Source: Phaeobacter piscinae (GTDB taxonomy: Bacteria > Pseudomonadota > Alphaproteobacteria > Rhodobacterales > Rhodobacteraceae). Taken from it: 64,000 nucleotides of DNA. Shown here in pieces: positions 27,979 through 36,755 of the stretch; the first letter of the stretch is position 1, and the number at the start of each line of letters is the position of its first letter. Below the pieces are notes generated by a model. It was not told where the DNA came from. It was given only the letters and a program-made list of their open reading frames with translations, and did no database searches. The position numbers and the translations under genes are program-made. Location: assembly GCF_002407245.1 (NCBI RefSeq), contig NZ_CP010681.1, positions 3,299,001 through 3,363,000 of the forward strand. Direction: 5' to 3'.

Positions 27979-28626
27979 TCAACGTATAAGAACAGGCGCC
28001 ACAAGGTCGGCAATACGACCTGACCCGCGCTGGGACGGATGAACGCGATCCCTGGCAAAAAGGGAGAGATCGTCGGATCGGAACACCGAATCCAAGTCCA
28101 AAACGATTACCCCCGGATCTGCTGCCGCCATGCGATCCAGGCGCCTCTCCAATATCCGGTATGGCGCAACACAGGTTGTCCCAGCGTATCGCGGAGCGGT
28201 GTAGTAGTCCAACCAGACCACGCGGGATCCACGGCGGCGCAGTTCCGCGACCAACTCAGGGATTGCCCCCTTTGTTCCGCTGTCAGAGATCAGCCGATTA
28301 AGGACGCTGTCGCAGACCCTGCAGCCACACCCGCTTCCACTCAGGTCATTGGCTCCGCCGTTCAACACCACCCAATCCGCTGCAACACCGTTCAGCTGAG
28401 AGGGAATATTCAACGCCCAACCACCCCCGATAAGCCGTGCAAACGACAGCGACACATCTCCCACCGGCTCCCCCAGCCGCCTCTCTAGCCCGTCTGCAAC
28501 CGAGCCACCGCCGCCGCGATTCCAGGCCATAATAGAATCTCCGGCCACAACAATACGCGCTTCATCTGGCACGCTCCGACCACACGCACAAAGAAGCAGA
28601 AGGCCCAAAATCATCAAATGTTTCAT
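27979..28626 (-). CDS. SGNH/GDSL-hydrolase lipoprotein
   Basis: The product has 215 residues. The N-terminus (MKHLMILGLLLLCACG) is a lipoprotein signal with cysteine at 13 or 15. SGNH blocks are all present: GDSIMAWN (nucleophile Ser), a Gly-containing loop, GGANDL (Asn) and DRVHPS (catalytic Asp and His). It should be an esterase or carbohydrate deacetylase tethered to the envelope. A cluster of three cysteines just after the Asn block (GSGCGCRVCD), plus one in TTCVAPY, suggests disulfide bonding. It lies 110 bp downstream of tonB on the same strand and may be cotranscribed, though it has no evident haem role. Confidence 0.85.
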   Translation of the reverse strand: MKHLMILGLLLLCACGRSVPDEARIVVAGDSIMAWNRGGGGSVADGLERRLGEPVGDVSLSFARLIGGGWALNIPSQLNGVAADWVVLNGGANDLSGSGCGCRVCDSVLNRLISDSGTKGAIPELVAELRRRGSRVVWLDYYTAPRYAGTTCVAPYRILERRLDRMAAADPGVIVLDLDSVFRSDDLSLFARDRVHPSQRGSGRIADLVAPVLIR

Positions 28627-28736
28627 ACAGCCGACGTAATACGGGTGGGCTCAGGATCAAACCAGCACGACACGGCGACGTCAGTTCTGCTTTCACCGAC
28701 GCGTGGTCAGGTGAACAATCTGCCGGCTCACGACAG

Positions 28737-29582
28737 CTATTTGCCTTTGATTCTGACCGTGTAGGACGGTCTGACACCCTTGGGTGGGGGCGGGAACGGC
28801 GCGGCGCGGCGAACCTGTGCCAATGCAATGTTGTCCAGCTTTGAAGAGCCTGAACTTTTCGCAATGCGGGCGGAGGCCAAAGCGCCGCTGCCCGTGATCG
28901 TGAACCGGACCAGCACTGCCCCGCGGATGTTCACCCGCTGACGTTTGGCACGCATTACACGCCGCAGCACCTTGCCGCGGTAATTGTCTGCGGCCGCATT
29001 GCCCTGTTGCTTGGCCGTGCCCGGGGATGTTTTGGCTTGCCCGGAGTGTTTTGGAGCAGTTCCCGACGCCGTTCCCGCCAGGGTGTTCTGCGCCGCGTTA
29101 TTCCCATGCCTCTGCACTCTTGTGGGAGTAGGCCGGGGCTTTGGTTCCGGTTTGGCGTCCGGCAGCGGTTCAAGCACCTCCGGTTTTGGTGCTGCTGTTG
29201 CCGTTTCAGATGGACGTGGTTCCTCCGGTTTCTGCGACGAGCTCGGCTCGACCTCAAGAGCCGGTCGGATCGGAACGGCGCCAGTCGGCAGGGGCTGGAC
29301 GGCGGATTGTAGGGCTTCTACCACAACCTTCTCGACCTGCGGTGACAACGTGGTTGCGGCGGGGGTTGCGGCGATGTCTGCATCCGGCAACTCCTTGGCA
29401 TCAATCGGCGTATCAACCCCCTGTACCAAATCGGCAAAGGCAAAACCCTGGGCGGCGAGGCCAGTATTACCACCGCTGATTTCTGCCTTGTCAGGCACAC
29501 TGAGCTGCGCCATGACTGCATGGCCCGCAGCGGCCAGAAACAGCGCGAACACGCCGATGAGCCGGGAGTGTGGCACCGTCAT
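28737..29582 (-). CDS. tonB: TonB energy-transducing protein of the haem module
   Basis: The product has 281 residues. An N-terminal membrane anchor (IGVFALFLAAAGHAVMA) is followed by a Pro/Glu/Lys-rich periplasmic linker (e.g. PDAKPEPKPRPTPTR). The C-terminal TonB domain ends in RGAVLVRFTITGSGALASA and FPPPPKGVRPSYTV. It couples the proton-motive force from ExbB-ExbD to the outer-membrane receptor. It overlaps the upstream exbD by 4 bp and is last in the receptor operon. Confidence 0.92.
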   Translation of the reverse strand: MTVPHSRLIGVFALFLAAAGHAVMAQLSVPDKAEISGGNTGLAAQGFAFADLVQGVDTPIDAKELPDADIAATPAATTLSPQVEKVVVEALQSAVQPLPTGAVPIRPALEVEPSSSQKPEEPRPSETATAAPKPEVLEPLPDAKPEPKPRPTPTRVQRHGNNAAQNTLAGTASGTAPKHSGQAKTSPGTAKQQGNAAADNYRGKVLRRVMRAKRQRVNIRGAVLVRFTITGSGALASARIAKSSGSSKLDNIALAQVRRAAPFPPPPKGVRPSYTVRIKGK

Positions 29583-29968
29583 TGCAACGCTCTTTCCGAA
29601 ACCAGCAGCACATGTTGCGCCCCGGCAGCGCGCAATGCGTTGCCCAGTTTCACCAGATCCCGGGCCGGTAAATCGCGATCCGGAACGATCCGCACTTCGG
29701 CGCGCTCCTCTTCGGTCAGCATCGCGGCGTATGTGGCGGCATCCGCCAGCACCTTGCCGCGCAGGGTGAGCCTGCCGTCAGCATGCACAACCAAGGCATC
29801 CGGTGGCTCCCGCCCCTCCAGATCCTTGGCCTCAATCAGTGTGACATCTTTGTCGAGCGGCACCGCCAAGGTGCCCGCGATCATGAAGAAGATCAGCATC
29901 AGAAAAACGATGTTAATCAACGCAATCGTCGGTTCCTTCTGCGCCGCTGTATGTGGCCGGATCCGCAT
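29579..29968 (-). CDS. exbD: ExbD/TolR family protein (second copy)
   Basis: The product has 129 residues, with a short cytoplasmic N-terminus, one membrane helix (IALINIVFLMLIFFMIAGTL) and a periplasmic domain. The usual membrane Asp of ExbD (PLIDVVF-type) is replaced here: the helix reads LINIVF, with Asn where Asp carries protons. This copy may therefore be structural. It overlaps the first exbD by one base and tonB by four. Confidence 0.88.
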   Translation of the reverse strand: MRIRPHTAAQKEPTIALINIVFLMLIFFMIAGTLAVPLDKDVTLIEAKDLEGREPPDALVVHADGRLTLRGKVLADAATYAAMLTEEERAEVRIVPDRDLPARDLVKLGNALRAAGAQHVLLVSERALQ

Positions 29969-30351
29969 CAGCCCAGCACCACAGCTTGGAGATCCGCCAC
30001 CTGACGCAACTGCGTGAGCAGATCGACCAGGCGTTGTGAGGACGCCCCCTCGCTTGGGCTGATCAATACCAGATGGCCGTCGCCAGCCTGCGGCTGCAGG
30101 CGGATCAGATCGGCAATGCGACTGAGGTCAGCCGGCTGCGCGTTCAAGGTCAGGCTGTCTGCCCCCAGCTTGACAAACAGCATCTGCCGCTCACTCCTGT
30201 CAGGTCCGCGCCCTGCCGCCATCAGTTCAATCTCGCCGAACTTTGAAAACGTTGACGTCAGCATGAAGAACAGAAGCAGCAGAAAAATCACATCAATGAG
30301 CGAGGTCATCGAGAGCCTGCCACGACGCGCGCTGTGCAGTTTAAGTGCCAT
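29968..30351 (-). CDS. exbD: ExbD/TolR family protein (first copy)
   Basis: The product has 127 residues from the ATG at 30351, which lies 11 bp inside the exbB 3' end. The membrane helix carries the functional motif SLIDVIFLLLLFFML with the proton-relay Asp. A periplasmic domain of about 85 residues follows. With ExbB and the second ExbD it would form the stator-like motor that drives TonB. Confidence 0.9.
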   Translation of the reverse strand: MALKLHSARRGRLSMTSLIDVIFLLLLFFMLTSTFSKFGEIELMAAGRGPDRSERQMLFVKLGADSLTLNAQPADLSRIADLIRLQPQAGDGHLVLISPSEGASSQRLVDLLTQLRQVADLQAVVLG

Positions 30352-30997
30352 GCGCCACCTGAAGAGGCTCTCTTGGCCAGGTCTGGGCTGTCGGGGCGAA
30401 GATGGTGCGCAGAGCACGATTGGCAAAGACCCTCTCCCGCTGCATGCGGGCGGTGAGCCAGCTGAGCACAAGCGAGGTGGGCATTGCGACAGCCAGCCCT
30501 GCCGCCGTGGTCAGCAAGGCCACCCAGATACCGCCCGCTAGCAGTGAAGGGTCAACCGACGCGCCTGCCGACTGCAGTTTCTGAAACGCCTCGATCATGC
30601 CGATCACCGTGCCGAAAAGCCCAAGCAGAGGCGCCAGCTGTGCCACCATGTCCAATGTCCCCAATCCGCGTTCCAACTGGGAGAAACGTTCTTCTGCTTC
30701 GGCGTCAGCACGCTCGGCCAGCATTGTGTCTTGTGTACCTGAGAGGGCCAGCCGCATCACCGGGACCAGATAGGACTGACTATGGCTCAGCTTGTCGAGG
30801 GCGGCCTCCCTTTCGCCGCGATCCCAGGCTGCGATTGCAGAGGCCAACGCCTTATGCTGGCCAACACGGGCAGAACGGTATTGCCAGATCTTGTAGAGCA
30901 CCAGTGCAGTGGTCAGGACCGAAACTGCCAGCAACAGCAAGACCACCGGTCCGCCCAACTCCAGCACCTTGGCAAGGGCATCCTGAACAAATGTCAT
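30341..30997 (-). CDS. exbB: ExbB/MotA/TolQ family proton channel
   Basis: The product has 218 residues with three membrane helices: ~15-35 (GGPVVLLLLAVSVLTTALVL), then LAPLLGLFGTVIGMIEAFQ, and GIWVALLTTAAGLAVAMPT. The last two are the MotA_ExbB domain. A cytoplasmic loop with many acidic and basic residues lies between helices 1 and 2. It overlaps the small exported protein upstream by 4 bp and exbD downstream by 11 bp. Confidence 0.94.
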   Translation of the reverse strand: MTFVQDALAKVLELGGPVVLLLLAVSVLTTALVLYKIWQYRSARVGQHKALASAIAAWDRGEREAALDKLSHSQSYLVPVMRLALSGTQDTMLAERADAEAEERFSQLERGLGTLDMVAQLAPLLGLFGTVIGMIEAFQKLQSAGASVDPSLLAGGIWVALLTTAAGLAVAMPTSLVLSWLTARMQRERVFANRALRTIFAPTAQTWPREPLQVAHGT

Positions 30998-31425
30998 CCT
31001 GCTAGCTCCATCACCCTGCTGCTCAGCACAAGCCCGCGGCTACAGGCACCGTCCGGAAGCCCATCACCGGTGCAGGTATCGGCGCCGTTGATCAGGACCC
31101 GACTGATGCCGTCACAGGTGTGAGGAAACTGGAACTGCCGCACGCGCAGGCGCCCGGCAGGCAGGTCCTGAAAATCGAGAAGCGTGAGCCGCGCCACTTG
31201 TCCCTGATCATCGAACAAGACGATCTCATAGACCGCCTTGCCGATGTCCGCCTTATGGCCATTCTGCACAACGAAGGACAGTTTACAGGCCTCGCCGACC
31301 GGTTCGGCGTCACTCAGCTCAATGGTGACCCCTGCGTTGTCCGGCTCTTGCGCTGTGGCGCCGCCTGCTGCTGCCATCACAGCGGCCAGCAGCAGGGGTT
31401 TTCCGGTTTTCAATCCAAGTGTCAT
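30994..31425 (-). CDS. Small exported protein of the haem-uptake operon
   Basis: The product has 143 residues. A signal peptide (GKPLLLAAVMAAAGGATAQ) precedes a beta-rich domain with four cysteines (EACKLSF, PHTCDGI, ADTCTG, GACSRG). The pattern VTIELSDAEPV and YEIVLFDDQGQVARL suggests an immunoglobulin-like fold. It lies between the receptor and exbB genes, an arrangement seen in other Rhodobacteraceae haem clusters. Its job is unknown; a periplasmic helper for the TonB system is a guess. Confidence 0.75.
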   Translation of the reverse strand: MTLGLKTGKPLLLAAVMAAAGGATAQEPDNAGVTIELSDAEPVGEACKLSFVVQNGHKADIGKAVYEIVLFDDQGQVARLTLLDFQDLPAGRLRVRQFQFPHTCDGISRVLINGADTCTGDGLPDGACSRGLVLSSRVMELAG

Positions 31426-31452
31426 GGAACACCTCTCGATTTGCCTTTGGGA

Positions 31453-33501
31453 TCAGAAGGTTTTGGAAACCGTCAGCTTGAAATTGCGCCCGGCTGCCGC
31501 ACGGGTTGAGAGTTGGGTCTGATACTGTTTGTCAAAAACGTTCTCGACGCCGAACCGGATTTCGGTCCCTTCAAGCATGCCGTTTTGCGGCCGGAAGGTC
31601 GCGCGCAGGTTATTCACTCCGTAACCGGGCAAGGGACCGCTCCCATTGATGGCATTTGTACTTTCTGCAGCCACCACTTCCCAGCTCAGATCCAGCGTGT
31701 CGTTGAAACGCTTGCCAACTGTCAGCGCGGCGGAACCAACCGGGGCCAGAGTATACTCTGACACAGTGCCATCCGGGCGCCGTTGTTCACCATCTGCAAC
31801 GGTTCCGTTCAGGTCGAAATAGAGACCGTTCGCCATGCCGTAAGACGCTTCGACTTCGAAGCCGTCGACATCCACCTGTGTCAGCACATCGCCGGCAACC
31901 CGAACATCGCTCAGGTTGGTGTCATAGTAATTGACCTTAAAGGCCAACTGATCGCCGGAGGTAAAGACATCCTGGTTCTGATAGGAAAAACCAGCCTCAT
32001 AGGTGGTTCCGATTTCCGGCACCCAGACCGAAGGGTCCTTGTCCAACCGATCAATGATCGGGAGAACCTCAGTGTATGCGGCGCTCGCAAAGACAGCAAA
32101 GCCGCTGTCGAACTCATAGCGCGCCGATAGCCCGCCCATCAGGGCATCATTCTTGATCTCGCCGTTATAGGGATCGGTGGCCCCGGGAGACACAGTGTCC
32201 GTCCCCTTCAGGTCCTGCGTTTCATACCGCAGGGCTGGGGTCAGCGTGAAACGGTCGCCAAACTGAATGTCGTCCACTGCAAACAGCGCGACCCTGCGGT
32301 CGGTGCCACCAGGGGCCGAATTCGCATCAAGGCGTTCACGGTTGGTAATCTCCAGACCAAGCCGCAGATCATGCGAGGCGACACCCGTGTCAAAATAGCT
32401 GGTGTTCTTCAGTTGCAGTTTGGTGGTTTTATAGTTGTGATCCGCGTTCAACAGATCTGACACAGAGGCATCACAGCCCGGGAACCCGGCGCAGCTGCCA
32501 ACGACATACGTGCTGTCAATGTCCTGTTCCGCATAGGTCAGGGTCGCCTCAAAATGGATGAGGTCGTTGTCAACCGCATCGAATTCGTAGCGCAATCCGG
32601 CGGTCCGGCTGTCTGTGATCCGATCCACATCGCCGAAGTAGAACCCGCCACCTGAAGACGCGCCCAGAATGTCATAGGGCACGCTGTTGTCGTCCGAATG
32701 GGTGACATTATACCAGGCACTCAGGGCATGCTCGCGGGAATTCCCGAATGTGTAGCGCCCCTTCGCCAGATAGGAATAGTTCCGAAAGCCACTATTTGCG
32801 GTTTCAACACCATCGCCATCCTCATAGGAATCATTGTCGCGGACTGTGTAGTTCAGAAGAAATTCCAGATCCTCTGTTGGCTGCACAGCCAGAATGGAGG
32901 ATGAGGCCCATCCGGTGCCGTTGGACTGTGCCTCCAGAGTCTGCCGGAAGCGTGTACCGATTTCACCACCGGTGAAGTCAGAGGCATCCTTGGTTTCCAG
33001 CTGTACGACACCGCCAACAACGCCCGATCCATACTCATAGCTGCCGACCGTACCGCGGATGACCGAGATTTCCCTGTAGAGTGCGGGATCTGTGAATAGC
33101 TGGTTACCAATCCGATAGATCTCTTCGCCGCCAGTGGTCGCCCCATCAATGGTGATCAACACGCGCGGGTTAGCCCCGTAGGTCCCGTCAGCGCCAAAGC
33201 CACGGATCGAAATACCGGAAGACTGCGGGGTGGTGCCATTCACCAGTGTCACACCTGGTACGGATTCAACCAATTGGGCAATTGTTGCCGCTTGCCGGTC
33301 GTCGATTTCCTCTTGGTTGATAACAGTGAGCGGCACCCCGGTGTCGGTCTGCACCTCGCGCTTGCCTGCGCCCAGCTCAATCGTCCCCAGAAAATCGCCG
33401 TCTTCCGCAATATCCTGTGCCGCCACGCTGTTTGCGCTGGCTAGCAGGCCCAACACAGATACGGTGCTCAGCAACCGCCATCCCTTTTGGTATTTCCCCA
33501 T
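31453..33501 (-). CDS. hmuR: TonB-dependent haem/haemoglobin receptor
   Basis: The product has 682 residues. It has a signal peptide (STVSVLGLLASANSVAAQ), a plug domain with VPGVTLVNGTTPQSSGISIRG and VLITIDGA, then a 22-strand barrel ending in an aromatic residue (TVSKTF). A barrel loop with the pair CAGFPGCDAS may be disulfide-bonded. It imports haem across the outer membrane at the expense of TonB energy. Specificity for haem is inferred from divergence with hmuSTUV and from the plug. It is first in the leftward operon. Confidence 0.93.
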   Translation of the reverse strand: MGKYQKGWRLLSTVSVLGLLASANSVAAQDIAEDGDFLGTIELGAGKREVQTDTGVPLTVINQEEIDDRQAATIAQLVESVPGVTLVNGTTPQSSGISIRGFGADGTYGANPRVLITIDGATTGGEEIYRIGNQLFTDPALYREISVIRGTVGSYEYGSGVVGGVVQLETKDASDFTGGEIGTRFRQTLEAQSNGTGWASSSILAVQPTEDLEFLLNYTVRDNDSYEDGDGVETANSGFRNYSYLAKGRYTFGNSREHALSAWYNVTHSDDNSVPYDILGASSGGGFYFGDVDRITDSRTAGLRYEFDAVDNDLIHFEATLTYAEQDIDSTYVVGSCAGFPGCDASVSDLLNADHNYKTTKLQLKNTSYFDTGVASHDLRLGLEITNRERLDANSAPGGTDRRVALFAVDDIQFGDRFTLTPALRYETQDLKGTDTVSPGATDPYNGEIKNDALMGGLSARYEFDSGFAVFASAAYTEVLPIIDRLDKDPSVWVPEIGTTYEAGFSYQNQDVFTSGDQLAFKVNYYDTNLSDVRVAGDVLTQVDVDGFEVEASYGMANGLYFDLNGTVADGEQRRPDGTVSEYTLAPVGSAALTVGKRFNDTLDLSWEVVAAESTNAINGSGPLPGYGVNNLRATFRPQNGMLEGTEIRFGVENVFDKQYQTQLSTRAAAGRNFKLTVSKTF

Positions 33502-33734
33502 CTCGCGTCCCTTCGCATTAGTCTAGTTCGGTGAACCAAATGCTTGCGGCGGGGCTGGCCTGGTCGTTTGTCTGATAGATCTGGTGGAATCATAAATTCC
33601 GCTTGTGTCTGTTATTAAAGCTGATAAAAACAGTCAACAAATTTAATGCACCGTAAAACGCGGTGGCCAGCTCTCGCGCGGCACGTTCCGCCACTGCCAG
33701 CCTCTTCTAGGACGTCTTAGTAGAAAGGGCTGCC

Positions 33735-34787
33735 ATGACCGCCTCAACCATGACACCAGCTGCGATCCGTGCGGCGCGCGCTGAGCATGCAAACCTGAGA
33801 GATCGCGATTTTGCCGACAAATTCGGCATTACCGAAGGCCAGCTGGTGGCCGCCTATGTCGGTGAAGGCGTCTCGCGCATTCAGGCCAGCCCGGATGAAA
33901 TCATGCCGCGACTTGCGCCACTGGGTGAGGTTATGGCCCTGACCCGCAACCCATCCTGTGTGATCGAGAAGGTTGGCATCTACGAAAACTATCACTCAGG
34001 CCAGCACGCATCGATGATCCTCAATGATGCAATTGATCTGCGCTTCTTCCCCCGGCATTTCGTCTCGGCTTTTGCGGTGAAACGCGAAACAGACAAGGGC
34101 ACCAAACGGTCAATTCAGATCTTTGATGCAGCCGGCGACGCGGTTCATAAGGTGCATCTGCGCGAGACCTCGGATCTGGATGCCTGGCAGCGGTTGGTTG
34201 AAGAGTTGACCCTGGAGCAACAGTCTCAGGAACTCACCGTAGAGCCGCGCAAACCGACAGAACCTGCCAAGGCAAACCCGGAGAAGGCAGACATCCTGCG
34301 CGCTGAATGGGCCAAGATGACGGATACCCATCAGTTCATGCGGCTGACATCGAAGCTGAAGATGAACCGACTGGGCGCCTACCGCACTGCAGGGGAGCCG
34401 CTGGCCCGCAAGCTCGACCCGGCTGAGGTCAATAAGATGTTGTTTGCGGTACAGGATCAGGAACTCGACGTTATGTTCTTCGTCGGGAATATGGGATGCA
34501 TCGAAATCCATGGCGGCCCAATCCGCAATCTGCGTGAAATGGGGCCATGGCAGAATATCCTGGACCCGGGCTTTGATCTGCATTTGCGCATGGACCACAT
34601 CGCTGAGGTTTGGGCAGTGACCAAGCCCACCCAGCGCGGGGACGCGGTGTCTGTCGAAGCCTTCGATGCCGAGGGTGGCATTATCTTTCAGGTCTTTGGC
34701 CGCCGGACCGAAGCCAAAGATCACCGCCCGGAATGGAATGCCATTGTTGAAAACCTAGCCTCCTACGCTGTGAAAGAACCGGCGTGA
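33735..34787 (+). CDS. hmuS: Haemin-degrading factor HmuS
   Basis: The product has 350 residues with the duplicated HemS/ChuS fold: repeat one ~45-165 (VMALTRNPSCVIEKVGIYEN) and repeat two ~215-345 (FMRLTSKLKMNRLGAYR, then VWAVTKPTQRGD). It binds haem in the cytoplasm and helps free its iron. The start at 33735 follows AGAAAGGG. It opens the hmuSTUV operon and overlaps hmuT by 4 bp. Confidence 0.94.
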   Translation: MTASTMTPAAIRAARAEHANLRDRDFADKFGITEGQLVAAYVGEGVSRIQASPDEIMPRLAPLGEVMALTRNPSCVIEKVGIYENYHSGQHASMILNDAIDLRFFPRHFVSAFAVKRETDKGTKRSIQIFDAAGDAVHKVHLRETSDLDAWQRLVEELTLEQQSQELTVEPRKPTEPAKANPEKADILRAEWAKMTDTHQFMRLTSKLKMNRLGAYRTAGEPLARKLDPAEVNKMLFAVQDQELDVMFFVGNMGCIEIHGGPIRNLREMGPWQNILDPGFDLHLRMDHIAEVWAVTKPTQRGDAVSVEAFDAEGGIIFQVFGRRTEAKDHRPEWNAIVENLASYAVKEPA

Positions 34788-35656
34788 TGTCTGCATTCGG
34801 CCGTCTATTCCTGGGGCTTAATCTGCTGATGGCAGGGCTGCTAATCGGCAGCATTGCCCTGGCGGAGATGCCCAAACGCATCGTTTCTGTCGGTGGCTCG
34901 GTGACCGAGATCATCCACGCTCTTGGTCAGCAGGATCGGCTGATCGGCCGCGACCGGACCTCCACCTACCCTGCAGCAGCACTGGCGTTGCCGGATATCG
35001 GATACGCGCGGGCATTGTCCCCAGAAGGCGTGCTGTCGGTTGCCCCCGACATGATTATCGCGATCGAAGGCGCCGGCCCGCCTGAAACGCTGGACGTCCT
35101 CAAAAGCGCTCAAGTTGACTACGTTTCGGTGCCGGAGATCTTTTCCGCAGACGGGATCACAGCCAAGATTCGCACCGTTGGTGCGGCATTGGGCAAAGAG
35201 GCCGAAGCCGAAGCCTTGGCGCAGACCGTGTCGCGAGACCTCAGATCCGCAGAAGCAGACGCCGCATCGGTTGCCGGGGAGCATCCCAAAAAGGTGCTGT
35301 TCATTCTGTCGACACGGGGCGGCAGAATCATGGCGGGCGGTGCAAACTCGGCGGCCGACAGCATCATCCGAATGGCTAGCGCCGTTAACGCGGTGACGGA
35401 CTTCGACGGGTATAAGCCGATGACGGACGAAGCGGTGTCGAAGGCTGCGCCGGATGTGATCCTGATGATGGACCGTGGCGGCGACCATGGTGCCGCAATC
35501 GAGGACTTGCTTGCGCTGCCGTCCATCGCACCGACCCCCGCTGCCCAAACCGGCAAGGTGGTCCGCATGAACGGCCTGCATCTGCTTGGCTTTGGGCCGC
35601 GCACCGCATCCGCAGTCACTGAGCTCAACCAGGCACTCTACAGCGAGGCAGACTGA
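34784..35656 (+). CDS. hmuT: Periplasmic haem-binding protein HmuT
   Basis: The product has 290 residues. A signal peptide (FLGLNLLMAGLLIGSIALA) is followed by the cluster-9 type III binding fold: KRIVSVGGSVTEIIHALGQ, DRTSTYPAAA and LPDIGYARALSPEGVL. A Tyr, common as haem ligand in this family, occurs in YARALSPEG. It shuttles haem to HmuU. It is flanked by hmuS (4-bp overlap) and hmuU (1-bp gap). Confidence 0.94.
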   Translation: MMSAFGRLFLGLNLLMAGLLIGSIALAEMPKRIVSVGGSVTEIIHALGQQDRLIGRDRTSTYPAAALALPDIGYARALSPEGVLSVAPDMIIAIEGAGPPETLDVLKSAQVDYVSVPEIFSADGITAKIRTVGAALGKEAEAEALAQTVSRDLRSAEADAASVAGEHPKKVLFILSTRGGRIMAGGANSAADSIIRMASAVNAVTDFDGYKPMTDEAVSKAAPDVILMMDRGGDHGAAIEDLLALPSIAPTPAAQTGKVVRMNGLHLLGFGPRTASAVTELNQALYSEAD

Positions 35657-35657
35657 T

Positions 35658-36743
35658 ATGGCGCTCGCTGCGGATACCCCCAACAGCGGTGTCACATCGC
35701 TGGGCGCTATCGACCGCCGGGTGCAGGCGCGGAGGTTGACCGTCGTTCTGGCTTTACTGCTGGCCGTGATGTCTGTTTTGTCCTTGGCCTGGGGCGCGTC
35801 AGGCACGTCGCTATGGGGGGCATTGCAAGACTTGGCGATGGGACGCGACCTGTCGCGACTGGATCAGATTGTTCTGTTCGATATCCGCTTACCACGTCTG
35901 TTCTTGGGTATTCTGGTTGGGTCCGCCCTGGCCGTTTCCGGCGCTGTGATGCAGGGGCTGTTTCGCAACCCGCTCGCGGATCCCGGGATTGTCGGTGTCA
36001 GTGCTGGCGCGGGGCTGGCAGCGATCTGTGCAATTGTCATGGGTGCCTTTCTGCCCGCCATGCTGCGCGATACGGTTGGCAACTACCTTGTCCCCATCGC
36101 CGCATTTCTCGGCGGCTGGGGGTCTACGCTCATTCTGTACCGTGTCTCCACACGCAGGGGGCAGACCTCGGTCGCCACGATGCTGCTGGCAGGCATCGCG
36201 CTCGGCGCACTTTCAGGAGCTCTGTCGGGAATTCTGGTCTACATCGCAGATGACAACCAACTGCGCGATCTGACATTCTGGGGCATGGGATCACTGGCCG
36301 GTGCAACCTGGTCAAAGGTGCTGGCAGCATCCCCCATCATTGGCGTCGCTCTGCTGGCTCTGCCAGCCCTGTCGCGCGGCCTGAACGGGCTGGCGCTGGG
36401 AGAAGCAGCGGCGGGGCATATCGGTATTCCGGTGCAACGGGTCAAAAACATCGCAATCCTCATAGTCGCGAGCGCCACCGGAGCCTCTGTCGCGGTCTCC
36501 GGTGGCATCGGATTTATCGGCATCGTCGTTCCACATCTGCTGCGTTTGGCCAGCGGACCGGACCACCACAGCCTGTTGCCAAATGCCGCCCTTTTGGGTG
36601 CATCGCTATTGCTGGCGGCAGATATGATCTCGCGGGTGATCATTGCCCCAGCCGAGCTTCCGATTGGCATTATCACAGCCGTTCTGGGCGCCCCGGTGTT
36701 TCTGTGGATCCTGCTGCGCCGCTTCGGCAGCACGGGCCTTTGA
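35658..36743 (+). CDS. hmuU: Haem ABC transporter permease HmuU
   Basis: The product has 361 residues. It is a BtuC/FecCD-type permease with about ten helices. Conserved segments include DIRLPRLFLGILVGSALAVSG, MQGLFRNPLADPGIVGVSAGA and GFIGIVVPHLLRL. The start at 35658 is one base after the hmuT stop. It forms the inner-membrane pore with HmuV. Confidence 0.95.
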   Translation: MALAADTPNSGVTSLGAIDRRVQARRLTVVLALLLAVMSVLSLAWGASGTSLWGALQDLAMGRDLSRLDQIVLFDIRLPRLFLGILVGSALAVSGAVMQGLFRNPLADPGIVGVSAGAGLAAICAIVMGAFLPAMLRDTVGNYLVPIAAFLGGWGSTLILYRVSTRRGQTSVATMLLAGIALGALSGALSGILVYIADDNQLRDLTFWGMGSLAGATWSKVLAASPIIGVALLALPALSRGLNGLALGEAAAGHIGIPVQRVKNIAILIVASATGASVAVSGGIGFIGIVVPHLLRLASGPDHHSLLPNAALLGASLLLAADMISRVIIAPAELPIGIITAVLGAPVFLWILLRRFGSTGL

Positions 36744-36755
36744 GCGGAGAACCCG

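Noticed and set aside
33502..33734. Possible Fur, Irr or RirA box between hmuR and hmuS
   Set aside because: A site is expected there, but no stretch matched a known consensus well enough to name it.
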